Source of the DNA: Providencia huaxiensis | GTDB taxonomy: Bacteria; Pseudomonadota; Gammaproteobacteria; Enterobacterales; Enterobacteriaceae | Assembly: GCF_002843235.3 (NCBI RefSeq) | Contig: NZ_CP031123.2 | Span: 4,340,001-4,404,000 of the forward strand | Reading direction: 5' to 3' | Length of the DNA stretch: 64,000 nt | Shown here: piece after piece, positions 52,243 to 62,259 of the stretch | How the letters are laid out: each line of letters starts with the position of its first letter | Position numbering within the stretch: the first letter of the stretch is position 1 | Notes under the pieces: model-generated | Told to the model about the DNA's origin: nothing | Seen by the model: only the letters and a program-made list of their open reading frames with translations | The model's database searches: none | Position numbers and translations under genes: made by a program

Positions 52243-54795
52243 ATGGTGTTCAAAATTAACGCGAAATTGAAGCTGGTTTGGCGCATTGCTTTTCTGTTAT
52301 CGGGTCTTATGGGATGCAAAGTATTTGCCTCTGAATTTAATACAGATGTTTTAGATGCGGATGATATTCAGAATATTGATATGAGCCAGTTTTCAGTAGT
52401 TGGGTATACGCTACCAGGAAATTATGTTTTTACTCTCTTTGTTAATGGACAACGCTTAGGGGCACCCCGTGATATCTCCGTTTATGAAAATAAGCCAATC
52501 GCCGGAGAATCAACCCAAGTCACACAAACCATCTGTATTCCTCCAGATGTTCTTGAATTAATTGGTTTAAAGCGTTCGGCGATGGAGAAAGTAACACTTA
52601 CCCATAATGGGAAATGTCTCGACTTTTCTGCGTTAACAGGGGTTCAAACAGCCATCGAGCTCAGTACATTGTCGTTGAAAATGACGGTTCCACAAATATG
52701 GATGGAATACCGCGACCCTTACTGGGTACCCGCTAATTTATGGGAAGAGGGGATCGGTGGTGTATTTATTGATTACAACGCGAATATTTCAGCAACCAAA
52801 GAAACGGATAATCATCGGCAAGTTTATTTATCGAGTAATGGGATCACCGGGGTGAATTGGGGGGCTTGGCGCTTACGTGGCGATTACAGTACATCTTACC
52901 AAAAACAACGGGGTGATTATCCGCAGGAAAAACACAACTTTGATTTTACTCGTCTTTATGCATTTACCTCATTGAAAGATAGTGCCTCAACCTTTACGTT
53001 GGGAGAAAATTATTTCTATTCGGATATTTTTGAATCTTGGCAATATACCGGTTTTTCTTTAGAAAGTGATGACCGCATGCTGCCGCCTAAATTAGTGGGG
53101 TATGCACCTGAAATTATTGGTGTTGCAAATACGAATGCAATTGTGATTGTTCGCAGCCAAGAACGCATTATCTCTGAAACGGCAGTTCCTCCCGGCCCAT
53201 TTCGTATTCAAACACTTGATAGCGGCATTCGTGGTGTATTAGATGTGACCGTCCGCGAAGAAAATGGGGAAGAGAGTAAGTTTAGTATCAGTACGGCCTC
53301 GTTGCCTTATTTAACACGTCCCGGGCGCGTCATTTATAAGGTTGCTATGGGAAAGACGCGTTATGACAATCGGCATTTGACAGGGGAGCCTGTTGTAAGT
53401 GGTGAATTATCATATGGTGTTTCAAATGCATGGTCCTTATATGGAGGCACTCAGCTTAATGGTTATTACCAAAGTGCAGCGTTAGGAATAGGGCGAGATC
53501 TTTTTTCAATAGGTGCGGTTTCTTTTGATATCACACAATCTTTTGCCGATTTTTCAGATAAAAGACGCCAAGGACGCTCTTATCGCGTTAATTATGCAAA
53601 ATCTTTCGATGAGCTACGTACAGATATTACCTTTGCGGGCTACCGTTTTGCTGACAAAGAATACCGAACACTCACGCAATTTATGGATGAGGAGAGAATA
53701 GGTTATGGTACTCAGGCAGCAAAAGAAAATTATCAATTATATTTAAATAAATATTTCGATGATTTTAATATTTCTCTTAATTATCAATATAGTACTTATT
53801 GGCAGCATGACTCACAAACACAATACGGTTTATACGTTAATGCGCCTTTAAATTTCCCTCTTCTGTCCCAAAATGCGGCAAATTTATCATTATCAGCGAG
53901 CCGTACAGAGCGAGACAATGGTAATGAAGATGATGCCATTAATCTGTATCTCACTGTACCGCTATTTCGTGGACATAGTGTCACATTCTCTGAGCTCTAC
54001 TCACGCTCAGCGGGAAATAACCAATTTAATCATCAGGTTGGATATAGTGGCTATGGAGAGCAGGATAATTTCAATATCAATGTTGGTTATAACCATGGGC
54101 AACATATTGATAATCAAGTCAGTTTGAGTGGCTTCTATTCACGAGATATCTCTCAAGCAAGTACATCTATAAATGCAAGCTATGTACCAGATCAGTACCA
54201 CAGTATTGGTGGGTCAATCAATGGTGGGCTCACATTAACCTCTAAAGGGGCAGCATTGCACCGCTCAGCGCATGGTGATACACGACTTATGATTGAAACA
54301 CCGGAGGTGAGCGGTGTTCCTCTCGAAAATGGTGTAACTAAAACTAATGCATTTGGATTGGCCGTTATTCCCAATGTGAATAGTTATCGAAAATCTACTG
54401 CTTCAATCAATACCAGCCAGTTACCCGATGATATAGAAAGCCTCGATCCCTCAACGGATATTACGTTAACCAAAGGTGCCATCGGTTATCGCAGCTTATC
54501 GGTGATGAAAGGCGAAAAGTTATTTGCTGTTTTTGCTTTGTTAGATGGAAAACACCCACCTTTTGGTGCCAGTGTACGTAATAAAAATAACCAAGAATTG
54601 GGGCTCGTGGGTGAAGGCGGTGTGACGTGGCTAGTGGGGGTATCACCTCAAGAAAAGTTGTCGTTGTATTGGAATAACCAGCTGCAGTGCGAGTTATCCC
54701 TACCTGAAAAATTAAATGAGCTTACTGATTTGTTATTGCTGCCATGCTCTTCAGTCAAAGCGGTCCGTTCAGTTGATTCATCATCAAGTAAATGA
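52243..54795 (+). CDS. Fimbrial usher, MrpC-like (operon 2)
   Basis: 850 aa. Signal peptide to about residue 29. N-terminal FNTDVLDADDIQNIDMSQF and GNYVFTLFVNGQRLG domain, then PEIIGVANTNAIVIVRSQERIISETAVPPGPF (usher barrel signature, around residues 290-320) and a C-terminal PPFGASVRNKNNQELGLVGEGG plug/CTD pattern with two late cysteines. Outer-membrane assembly pore. Its stop overlaps an upstream-most ATG of the chaperone frame. Confidence 0.9.
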   Translation: MVFKINAKLKLVWRIAFLLSGLMGCKVFASEFNTDVLDADDIQNIDMSQFSVVGYTLPGNYVFTLFVNGQRLGAPRDISVYENKPIAGESTQVTQTICIPPDVLELIGLKRSAMEKVTLTHNGKCLDFSALTGVQTAIELSTLSLKMTVPQIWMEYRDPYWVPANLWEEGIGGVFIDYNANISATKETDNHRQVYLSSNGITGVNWGAWRLRGDYSTSYQKQRGDYPQEKHNFDFTRLYAFTSLKDSASTFTLGENYFYSDIFESWQYTGFSLESDDRMLPPKLVGYAPEIIGVANTNAIVIVRSQERIISETAVPPGPFRIQTLDSGIRGVLDVTVREENGEESKFSISTASLPYLTRPGRVIYKVAMGKTRYDNRHLTGEPVVSGELSYGVSNAWSLYGGTQLNGYYQSAALGIGRDLFSIGAVSFDITQSFADFSDKRRQGRSYRVNYAKSFDELRTDITFAGYRFADKEYRTLTQFMDEERIGYGTQAAKENYQLYLNKYFDDFNISLNYQYSTYWQHDSQTQYGLYVNAPLNFPLLSQNAANLSLSASRTERDNGNEDDAINLYLTVPLFRGHSVTFSELYSRSAGNNQFNHQVGYSGYGEQDNFNINVGYNHGQHIDNQVSLSGFYSRDISQASTSINASYVPDQYHSIGGSINGGLTLTSKGAALHRSAHGDTRLMIETPEVSGVPLENGVTKTNAFGLAVIPNVNSYRKSTASINTSQLPDDIESLDPSTDITLTKGAIGYRSLSVMKGEKLFAVFALLDGKHPPFGASVRNKNNQELGLVGEGGVTWLVGVSPQEKLSLYWNNQLQCELSLPEKLNELTDLLLLPCSSVKAVRSVDSSSSK

Positions 54796-54809
54796 TTGTG
54801 AGGCTAATT

Positions 54810-55547
54810 ATGTGGAAATTAGATATCTGTTATCAATGGGTTGTGAGGGTGCTGTTTGTTATATCAATATTATCATTTAATACTCATGCAGCAGTGACCT
54901 TGGATCGAACTCGGATCATTTTCCCTGGGGATGTGAAATCGATCAATATCAAGATAGCCAATGATAACCCAGAAGAGGCGTATCTCGCGCAAAGTTGGAT
55001 TGAAGACCCGCAAGGTAACAAGTTAATAAAAGGAGCGTTATTAGCCACGCCTCCTCTACAGCGTGTCGAGCCGAATAGCCAAAGCTTAGTTCGTTTGAGT
55101 CTGACGCCTTTATTTAGTCAGTTACCGCAAGATAGGGAATCCGTATTTTATTTTAATTTACGAGAAGTCCCGCCTAAATCTCATGATGCGAATACCTTAC
55201 AAATTGCTTTGCAATCGCGGGTGAAGCTTTTTTATCGGCCCTCGTCCATTTTAGCTGAGTCAGAAACAAACTGGGCACATAAGGTCACACTAATGAAGAC
55301 CAATAAAGGGTATCAACTCAATAATTCAACACCTTTTAATTTGACGGTTATTGGCTTGGGTAATAACCAAAAACAGTCTGAACAAAGTCAATTCGAGGTG
55401 GTGATGGTACCACCGAAATCCACCCAAGAATTTGTTTCCCAGCCGCTGACAAAGCCACATTTAACCTATATCAACGACTATGGCGGAAAACCGACTTTGG
55501 CTTTTCGTTGCCAGCAAGAGGTTTGCACTGTGGTTGATGAACGTTAG
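54810..55547 (+). CDS. Fimbrial chaperone, MrpD-like (operon 2)
   Basis: 245 aa from ATG 54810 (GAGG upstream); ATG 54792 overlapping the usher stop is the alternative. Signal peptide ending THA, then VTLDRTRIIFPGDVKSINIKIAND, YLAQSWIEDPQGN, YFNLREVPPK, LQIALQSRVKLFYRP and YINDYGG, the full set of PapD-type chaperone landmarks. Periplasmic pilin chaperone for this operon. Confidence 0.9.
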   Translation: MWKLDICYQWVVRVLFVISILSFNTHAAVTLDRTRIIFPGDVKSINIKIANDNPEEAYLAQSWIEDPQGNKLIKGALLATPPLQRVEPNSQSLVRLSLTPLFSQLPQDRESVFYFNLREVPPKSHDANTLQIALQSRVKLFYRPSSILAESETNWAHKVTLMKTNKGYQLNNSTPFNLTVIGLGNNQKQSEQSQFEVVMVPPKSTQEFVSQPLTKPHLTYINDYGGKPTLAFRCQQEVCTVVDER

Positions 55548-55561
55548 TTAAGTTAGGAAAT

Positions 55562-56005
55562 ATGCCTAGCATTAATAATAGAAGGAGTAATGCATTGATA
55601 AAATATATGCTTATCGGCTTATTTTTCATCAGTAGCATGGTCATCAGTGGCGTGATAGGCGGGATGGCTTCGGCTAGCGAGTTTTTAAATCATACTGCAG
55701 TGAATGAATCGCATTATGAAGATTCAAATAGTGGATGGTTAGAAGTCAGCGCTCAATTATTCAATTCACCTTGTCACTTAAAAATATCAACCTCAGCGGT
55801 GATGCTGACTCAATGTGGCGCAGGCGATGCCTTTTCTGCCAACAAAATGCAAACAACGCCCGCACAAATACGTTTTTATGATGTGCAAAATGGGAATGTT
55901 ACGGCTATAGAGAAAATGAATCTATTAAATGGCAATAATCTCATTTATCCCCCTGTTTCAATGCACAAATCGAATTTATTACGGCTGGAGGTGGTTTATG
56001 AGTAA
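55562..56005 (+). CDS. Minor fimbrial protein, MrpE-like position (operon 2)
   Basis: 147 aa. Signal-anchor-like hydrophobic N-terminus (residues 14-38, ending SASA), then a short pilin-like domain with Cys in FNSPCHLK and LTQCGAG, ending RLEVVYE. It is shorter than typical pilins and takes the E position in the MR/P-type order. AGGAAAT precedes the ATG; overlaps the next gene by eight bases. Confidence 0.7.
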   Translation: MPSINNRRSNALIKYMLIGLFFISSMVISGVIGGMASASEFLNHTAVNESHYEDSNSGWLEVSAQLFNSPCHLKISTSAVMLTQCGAGDAFSANKMQTTPAQIRFYDVQNGNVTAIEKMNLLNGNNLIYPPVSMHKSNLLRLEVVYE

Positions 56006-56513
56006 GACTATTTTACTTTTAAGCCTTGGATTCCCTATTTTTGCTTGGAGTATGGACAGCTTAGATGTGGAGTTTAGTGGTATTTTAGTCAATAAAACCT
56101 GTCAGTTAGCGGCTGATTCTATCAATAAGCGGGTAACAATTGAAAATATACGTTTGAAGTCGATTAATGACAATATTCCTAGTGATATCACCCCCTTTTT
56201 TATCACGATTGAAAAATGTAGCCAAGCCGACCTGAATAAGATGATTAAGATTACCTGGAAAAGCCCAAAACAGGTCGCTGTAGAGGGTGATAATTACCTT
56301 GGAACGGATGGAAATAGTGGTGTACTGCTCGGTGTAGTTGATAAGCAAAGAGTACTTGTTACTTGGGATAAGTCGATTGAGGTCACACCGGTTACGGTTA
56401 CGGATGGGACTCAACAATTGGAATTTGGTGTGTTTGTTCGTAAAAATCCGCTGAATGAAGCAAAAAAAGGTTTTTTTTCAAGCTCAGCGACTTTTTCATT
56501 GGAGTATGAGTAA
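55998..56513 (+). CDS. Minor fimbrial subunit, MrpF-like (operon 2)
   Basis: 171 aa from ATG 55998, with GGAGG upstream inside the previous gene; the longer open frame from 55929 is not used. Signal peptide ending FAWS, then MDSLDVEFSGILVNKTCQLA (donor strand and Cys), TIEKCSQAD, and a final ATFSLEYE. Probably a tip-fibrillum subunit. Overlaps the next gene by one base (TAATG). Confidence 0.78.
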   Translation: MSKTILLLSLGFPIFAWSMDSLDVEFSGILVNKTCQLAADSINKRVTIENIRLKSINDNIPSDITPFFITIEKCSQADLNKMIKITWKSPKQVAVEGDNYLGTDGNSGVLLGVVDKQRVLVTWDKSIEVTPVTVTDGTQQLEFGVFVRKNPLNEAKKGFFSSSATFSLEYE

Positions 56514-57046
56514 TGAATACAATCAATTGGTTATCTAAATTTGTTTTGTGTTTTTTATTTCTCCCATTTATATCTAAGTCGGATGTCTTAATCGATGTGA
56601 GTGCGACGTTAGTCGACCCAGCCTGCCACCTGCGTAGTGAAGATAACAGTACCCCGTTAAAAATCAATTTTGGGGTGATTAATATACCGCATAATTCTGA
56701 TGATATTTCCCAATCCCATACATTTCCTTTGTATTTAACTGGCTGTAATTGGAATAAATCACTCGGTATTATGATTAACCCCAAAAATAGTAACACTATG
56801 GTTTATCAAGGAAAAAGTATTTTATCCACCAGTACTGATGGCCTTGGCATTAATATCAATAATATAACTGGAGGTGTGGCTCATCCACTTGAAGTTAATC
56901 AAATTCAGCAAATATTCCCAGAACAAATAGATGCCACTTTGCAGCGAATTATTTTACAAGCTGATCTCGTTAGTACCCTACCAGCGAGCCAACTCCGTGC
57001 TGGAAAATTTAGTGCTATTGCCATGATTTCGGTCACTTACTATTAA
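56513..57046 (+). CDS. Minor fimbrial subunit, MrpG-like (operon 2)
   Basis: 177 aa. Signal peptide to about residue 23 (FISKS), then DVLIDVSATLVDPACHLRSEDN and LTGCNWNKS with the pilin disulfide, and a closing KFSAIAMISVTYY. Its ATG overlaps the previous stop. In MR/P the G subunit adapts the tip adhesin to the shaft; the place directly before the adhesin gene fits. Confidence 0.8.
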   Translation: MNTINWLSKFVLCFLFLPFISKSDVLIDVSATLVDPACHLRSEDNSTPLKINFGVINIPHNSDDISQSHTFPLYLTGCNWNKSLGIMINPKNSNTMVYQGKSILSTSTDGLGININNITGGVAHPLEVNQIQQIFPEQIDATLQRIILQADLVSTLPASQLRAGKFSAIAMISVTYY

Positions 57047-57062
57047 GGCGGTAATATCGGTT

Positions 57063-58217
57063 ATGTCTAATTTTCAAATCCTATTTCAGGCGGTTTCTTG
57101 CTTTATGGTGAAAATACCATTTCCCTTATTTTTGAGGAGAGAATTCTTTAAACAACCATCTGGCTTATCAATGTATTTTCTGGTGGCTATTCTTAGTTTG
57201 TATGGAATAAATGCTCATGCAGACTATGCACCTCGAATACAAAATTCCAATTCAGGTTATTCAATTCGGATCGATAGTAATAGTGTTATTGAACCCGTTT
57301 CACGGGTTGGCTCTGATGGCAAAAATTATTATCGTGTAGGAAACCCTATTGTTATTGACGGTAATAGTGCTCAAGTGAGCGTGTCTGGCTTGGTTGATTG
57401 TGTTGGTAGACGATGGGGAAGTAGCAATACAAGAATTCATTCATCACAGGCATTTCATCGTTTGTTTATGTATGTGGCTTCTGCGGGAGTCACGATTGAT
57501 GGAAAAACGGCCTACCGGATCAATAACAATTTAGTGATGACGGTGGAAACTCCGATAATGAATTGGATAAATATTGATGCAGGAATGTGCTCATATGCTT
57601 ATGTGGGGCTTGTTAGGTCAGCTCAAGAGTTTACCAGTCAATTTCCGGTTACTATTACATTTTTTATTAATGAGCAAATTATTGATGGAAAACTGGTTAT
57701 TCCTGCAATGGATTTAGCGGGCTATGTTCGCGCTTTTACTGAACCTAAAACAGCGCCTCCCTTTGACAGCTGGCCTTTATCTGAATCAACAGTGCCAATG
57801 CGTCTTGCAGCTTCTCAGTTAAATGTGAAAGCAATGTGCTCCACGCAAACGAGCTCTGGGCAGGCTAGCACAGTCAATTTGCGACACGGCCAATTAAGTA
57901 GTATTCATTACGATAGTTTGGTGACGGAAAGCATCAGATACACGTGTAAATTTGCGGCCTTAACGAAGGTAAGGTTACGGTTAGACTATGTGACAGATGG
58001 TGACCCGCAAAAGCGTTTACCGATGAAAGATGCTTCAAATAGAACGATTTACAGTAAGTTAGACATTGTGGATGAACAAACAGGGGCGACGGGGACAGAT
58101 ATTCGTGTAGGAATTCATTCAAATCGCACGATCCATATACGTAGTCGTATTCAAGGAAATAATGCAGACGCAGGAAGTTATCAAGGGTCTGCATGGTTAA
58201 TTGCCACATTTGATTAA
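57063..58217 (+). CDS. Fimbrial tip adhesin, MrpH-like (operon 2)
   Basis: 384 aa. A long N-terminal leader precedes the signal-peptide core (MYFLVAILSLYGINAHA, residues 38-54), so the real start may be one of several downstream ATGs. N-terminal lectin-like domain with a Cys pair (LVDCVGRRW, DAGMCSYAY) and an IHSSQAFHRLF segment whose histidines could bind metal as in MrpH; C-terminal pilin domain with KAMCSTQ and RYTCKFA. Last gene, H position, as in the MR/P operon. Confidence 0.8.
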   Translation: MSNFQILFQAVSCFMVKIPFPLFLRREFFKQPSGLSMYFLVAILSLYGINAHADYAPRIQNSNSGYSIRIDSNSVIEPVSRVGSDGKNYYRVGNPIVIDGNSAQVSVSGLVDCVGRRWGSSNTRIHSSQAFHRLFMYVASAGVTIDGKTAYRINNNLVMTVETPIMNWINIDAGMCSYAYVGLVRSAQEFTSQFPVTITFFINEQIIDGKLVIPAMDLAGYVRAFTEPKTAPPFDSWPLSESTVPMRLAASQLNVKAMCSTQTSSGQASTVNLRHGQLSSIHYDSLVTESIRYTCKFAALTKVRLRLDYVTDGDPQKRLPMKDASNRTIYSKLDIVDEQTGATGTDIRVGIHSNRTIHIRSRIQGNNADAGSYQGSAWLIATFD

Positions 58218-58241
58218 ATTTAATTTTTGAATGGTTAGGTG

Positions 58242-59015
58242 TTATCCACTAATTCTCTGAATAAAACTGGATGGACTTTGCCCTAACCATTTTTTAAACA
58301 TGGTCGAAAAAGACCCAACGCTGCTGTAGCCTAAATCGAATGCGACCTCGGTAATGGATTTACCCGCAGAAATGTGGGTAATCGCACTTAATAAACAAGC
58401 TTGCTGCCGCCAGTCAGAGAAAGATAACCCCGTTTGAGCACCAAAAAAACGGCTAAATGAGCGCTCACTTTTATGTAATTTTGCCGCCCACTCCTGTGGT
58501 AATGAGGTGATTTGTGGGGCTTTTAGGAATTCCCGGCACAACTGGGCTAAATGTTCATCCCGTGGAATTGGGGCATAGAAAGGCAGGGGCTCTGCCTGCG
58601 CAATTTCATGCAAAATCAATTGGTACATCACACCATCACGGCCATTTAAATCATATTCAATTGCGGTATCAACCGCTTCAAGCAATAGCTGACGAAGTAA
58701 GGGCGAAACCCTGAGCACTTCACATTTGTTTCCCCTACGTGGAGCGGCTTTGGGCTCAATGTATAAGCTACGCGTACTGACATTCAACATGCGTGTTTCA
58801 TGAGGCGTATTACAGGGGATCCAAACACCACTATCAGGTGGTATGACCCATTCGCCATCTGCTGTACTCACTTCAATCAAGCCTGTCGCACCATATAGAA
58901 ACTGGGCGCGGCGGTGAACGTGAGAATCAAGCAGCACGTTTGGTAGGTAATCAGTGCCGATAGCTAAAACATCACGCGGAGTTGCATCGACCGTTTTTAG
59001 AGGAATATTTCGCAT
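58242..59015 (-). CDS. AraC-family regulator with N-terminal cupin (NimR-like)
   Basis: 257 aa. N-terminal cupin: LDSHVHRRAQFLYGATGLIEV and WVIPPDSGVWIPCNTPHETRM (residues 30-75). C-terminal double HTH (about 160-255): WAAKLHKSERSFSRFFGAQTG and GKSITEVAFDLGYSSVGSFSTMFKKWLGQSP. It belongs to the AraC subfamily next to drug-efflux genes such as nimT, but here it is divergent from the dms-type operon, which it may regulate. Ligand unknown. Confidence 0.8.
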   Translation of the reverse strand: MRNIPLKTVDATPRDVLAIGTDYLPNVLLDSHVHRRAQFLYGATGLIEVSTADGEWVIPPDSGVWIPCNTPHETRMLNVSTRSLYIEPKAAPRRGNKCEVLRVSPLLRQLLLEAVDTAIEYDLNGRDGVMYQLILHEIAQAEPLPFYAPIPRDEHLAQLCREFLKAPQITSLPQEWAAKLHKSERSFSRFFGAQTGLSFSDWRQQACLLSAITHISAGKSITEVAFDLGYSSVGSFSTMFKKWLGQSPSSFIQRISG

Positions 59016-59206
59016 AGTAATTTTCTTGGCTGATATTCAAAAGTTATCATCTATTTTCTGAATATAGGCAATTTTTATTGATATAACCACATGTTTTTCA
59101 TGGTTGGCTGAAATTCCAATGTGTTTGGCGGTTTTTCGAAAGTTGGCAGGCAGGGAAATGATTACTCTAGCGCGGCAACCTAATGTATGCCAGAGGTAGA
59201 GTTATC

Positions 59207-61624
59207 ATGGAAAATTATCACGATCAGGCGGATAGCAAGAGTTTGATTGACCCCATAACCCGTCGTCGGTTTATTCAAGGCAGCTCTGCACTCATGGCTG
59301 TCCCATTTATTGCCACAAACACAGTCGCATCGACACCAGAAAACCCGAATATCATCCCAACCACAACGCTGGAAAATAACGGTGAGCGAGTGGTCTCGAC
59401 CTGCAGTAGTTTTGACTGCGGTGGCAAGTGTGATATTCGAGCACATGTTAAAGAAGGTGTGGTGACACGAATTAGTACCCGTCCAGATGCCGATTTAGAC
59501 GAAGAGATGCCAATCATGCGTGCTTGCGTGCGCGGCCGCAGCTATCGAAAATTTGTTTATCACCCAAATCGCCTGAAATACCCAATGAAGCGCGTGGGAA
59601 AACGTGGCGAAGGGCGCTTTGAGCGCATTAGTTGGGAAGAAGTGACAACATTGATTGCTGACAACATGCAGCGTATCAACGCCCAATATGGCCCTGCATC
59701 ACGCTTTGTGAGCCTCAGTACCGGGGTGACAGGGGGGATTTTCTCAGGTGCGAATATGTTGCGTCGGCTATTCAATATCACCGGGGGGTTTCTGGAAAAT
59801 TACCATTCAGTAAGTAATGGCAACACCATGGCGGTCACGCCTTATACCTATGGCACGTCAGCCAGTGGTAGCACGCTAGACACACTCGAAGATACGCCAT
59901 TGGTGATCTTGTGGGGACATAACCCGAACGAAACCATTTTTGGCCATACTAATCATTATTTCCAAAAAATGAAAAAAAATGGCACCAAATTCATTGTGGT
60001 TGACCCACGCTATTCGGATACCGCATCGTCATTAGCCGACCAGTGGATCCCCATTTTGCCGACCACAGACAACGCGATGATGGATGCCATGATGTATGTG
60101 ATCATCAGCGAAGGTCTTCATGATCAGGCCTTTATTGATAAATACACCTTGGGGTTTGATGAGCACCAAATGCCTGAAGGCATCCCTGAAAATGAGTCAT
60201 TAATGGCTTATTTAATGGGAAAAAAAGATGGTGTGGTGAAAACCCCAGAGTGGGCGGAACCCATCACGAAAGTCCCCGCCGATACCATTCGTCAACTGGC
60301 TCGCGAATATGCCAATACAAAACCAGCGGCCTTAATGCAAGGTTGGGGCCCCCAGCGCCATATCTGTGGTGAACGCTCTGCAAGAGGTGCCACGCTATTA
60401 GCCACCATCACCGGAAATGTAGGCGTGAAAGGGGGTTGGGCTGCGGGCTATGGTATGGCAGTCACCCCTGACTTACGTAAAACGTTAGCGGGGCCGAGCT
60501 TATTTGAAAACCCAGTCAAAGCAAAAATCAATATCACCAATTGGGTACAAGCTTGTGAGAACAAAGACCTTGTGACGCCAAATAATGGTTTAAAAAACGC
60601 AGAAAAACTCGATACGGAAATCAAAATGATTTTTTCGTTGGCGGGTAACTATATGACTAACCAGAACCCCGACATTTTGCATGCGGCTAACGTTCTGGAA
60701 GATGAAAGTAAAGTTGAGTTTATTGTTTACAGTGACTTATACATGACACCTAGCGCCAAGTATGCCGATGTTTTACTGCCTGAAACCAGCTTCTTAGAAC
60801 GTTGGAATGTGGGGGGGACATGGGGAACGGGTAACTACATTATTTTGTCCGAGAAAGTGATTGAGCCTGAATTTGAGCGCCGTAGTGACTATGAATGGTT
60901 ACGTGACGTAGCTGAAAAACTTGGGGTTGGTGAGAAATTCAGTGAAGGGCGCACAGAAAAAGAGTGGATTGAACATTTAGTCAATGACGCTCATCAGAAG
61001 CGCCCAGAAGACGGCATTCCAACGTTTGATGAGTTGCTAATTAAACGTCGCCATCTCTTAAAACATAAACCCCATACTGGCCATGTCGCCTTTGAGAAAA
61101 ATATTAATGATATCGATAATAACCCGTTTGAAACGCCATCTGGAAAAATTGAAATTTTTTCTCAGCGTCTTTATGAACGTCATGATGTGGAGATCCCTGC
61201 ATTATCTCATTACGTACCTGCCATTGAAGGGCCAGAAGACGAGCTAATTTCACGTTATCCATTGCAATTAATTACTTGGAAAGGCCGTAATCGTGCCAAT
61301 TCAACGCAATTTGCGAACCCGTGGCTACAAGAAGTGCAGCGCCAAGAGTTGTGGATCAACCCCATTGATGCCAAAAAACGAAATATTACGGATGGAGAGC
61401 GCGTCAAAGTGAATAACGACCGCGGTATCACTATGGTGCCCGTCAAAATCACCCAGCGGATTATGCCCGGAGTGGTGGCTTTACAAGCAGGAGCATGGTG
61501 GCAACCTGATGAAAATGGCGTTGACCAAGGCGGTTGCGCTAACGTTTTAACATCAGCCCGTAGCACCGCAATGGCACATGGAAATGCCCATCAAACCTTA
61601 TTGGTGGAGGTAAGCAAAGCATGA
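59207..61624 (+). CDS. DmsA-type molybdopterin oxidoreductase catalytic subunit
   Basis: 805 aa from ATG 59207 (AGAGGT nine bases before); the longer frame starts at 59183. Twin-arginine signal TRRRFIQGSSALM at residues 18-30. [4Fe-4S] site C-x4-C-x3-C (CSSFDCGGKCDIR) and a fourth Cys in MRACVRGRSYRK, then YPMKRVGKRGEGRFERISWEE, as in E. coli DmsA. Binds bis-MGD; reduces dimethyl sulfoxide or another N/S-oxide or selenium/sulfur compound at the outer face of the inner membrane. The exact substrate is undetermined; YnfE is an alternative relative. Confidence 0.87.
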   Translation: MENYHDQADSKSLIDPITRRRFIQGSSALMAVPFIATNTVASTPENPNIIPTTTLENNGERVVSTCSSFDCGGKCDIRAHVKEGVVTRISTRPDADLDEEMPIMRACVRGRSYRKFVYHPNRLKYPMKRVGKRGEGRFERISWEEVTTLIADNMQRINAQYGPASRFVSLSTGVTGGIFSGANMLRRLFNITGGFLENYHSVSNGNTMAVTPYTYGTSASGSTLDTLEDTPLVILWGHNPNETIFGHTNHYFQKMKKNGTKFIVVDPRYSDTASSLADQWIPILPTTDNAMMDAMMYVIISEGLHDQAFIDKYTLGFDEHQMPEGIPENESLMAYLMGKKDGVVKTPEWAEPITKVPADTIRQLAREYANTKPAALMQGWGPQRHICGERSARGATLLATITGNVGVKGGWAAGYGMAVTPDLRKTLAGPSLFENPVKAKINITNWVQACENKDLVTPNNGLKNAEKLDTEIKMIFSLAGNYMTNQNPDILHAANVLEDESKVEFIVYSDLYMTPSAKYADVLLPETSFLERWNVGGTWGTGNYIILSEKVIEPEFERRSDYEWLRDVAEKLGVGEKFSEGRTEKEWIEHLVNDAHQKRPEDGIPTFDELLIKRRHLLKHKPHTGHVAFEKNINDIDNNPFETPSGKIEIFSQRLYERHDVEIPALSHYVPAIEGPEDELISRYPLQLITWKGRNRANSTQFANPWLQEVQRQELWINPIDAKKRNITDGERVKVNNDRGITMVPVKITQRIMPGVVALQAGAWWQPDENGVDQGGCANVLTSARSTAMAHGNAHQTLLVEVSKA

Positions 61625-62259
61625 GTAAATTTCACGTTTATCCCGCGATAAGCAGCAAACAGCTTGGTTTTTATATCGACTCTGCACGCTGCTCAGGTTG
61701 TAAAGCCTGCCAAGTCGCGTGCAAAGATAAAAATAACCTTGATGTCGGGCGCAAATATCGTCGCGTATATGAAATCGCTGGCGGTGAGTTTATTGAAAAT
61801 GGCTCTGGGGGATTGGTGAATAACGTCTTTGCTTATACGTTATCCATTTCATGCAACCACTGCGCCGACCCAATGTGTGTGAAAAACTGCCCGACAACGG
61901 CAATGCACAAACGTGAAGGGGACGGTATCGTGATGGTCAACACAGATAAATGTGTGGGTTGTGGAACTTGTGCGTGGTCTTGCCCCTATGGCGCACCGCA
62001 AATGAACCCGGAAACCAAGCAAATGTCGAAATGTGATTTTTGTATCGACTTACAACTAAAAGGGGAGCAACCCGTCTGCGTCGCCACGTGTCCATTAGGG
62101 GCAATTCAGTTTGGCCCGATAGATGAATTAAGACAACGTTATGGCGAGCTGGCGGATGTTCGTGGGCTACCGGACTCATCGATTACGCATCCAAATTTAG
62201 TGATCCACCCGCACCAAGGGGCTGGCCGTACTCAAAACTCTCAAGGAGAAGCCAAATGA
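61621..62259 (+). CDS. DmsB-type four-cluster ferredoxin subunit
   Basis: 212 aa. Four CxxCxxCxxxC-type [4Fe-4S] groups: CSGCKACQVACKD (about residue 25), CNHCADPMCVKNCP, CVGCGTCAWSCPYGAP and CDFCIDL...CVATCPLGA. Transfers electrons from the membrane anchor to the molybdenum subunit. ATGA overlap with the upstream gene and with dmsC downstream. Ends with a hydrophilic tail. Confidence 0.9.
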   Translation: MSKFHVYPAISSKQLGFYIDSARCSGCKACQVACKDKNNLDVGRKYRRVYEIAGGEFIENGSGGLVNNVFAYTLSISCNHCADPMCVKNCPTTAMHKREGDGIVMVNTDKCVGCGTCAWSCPYGAPQMNPETKQMSKCDFCIDLQLKGEQPVCVATCPLGAIQFGPIDELRQRYGELADVRGLPDSSITHPNLVIHPHQGAGRTQNSQGEAK

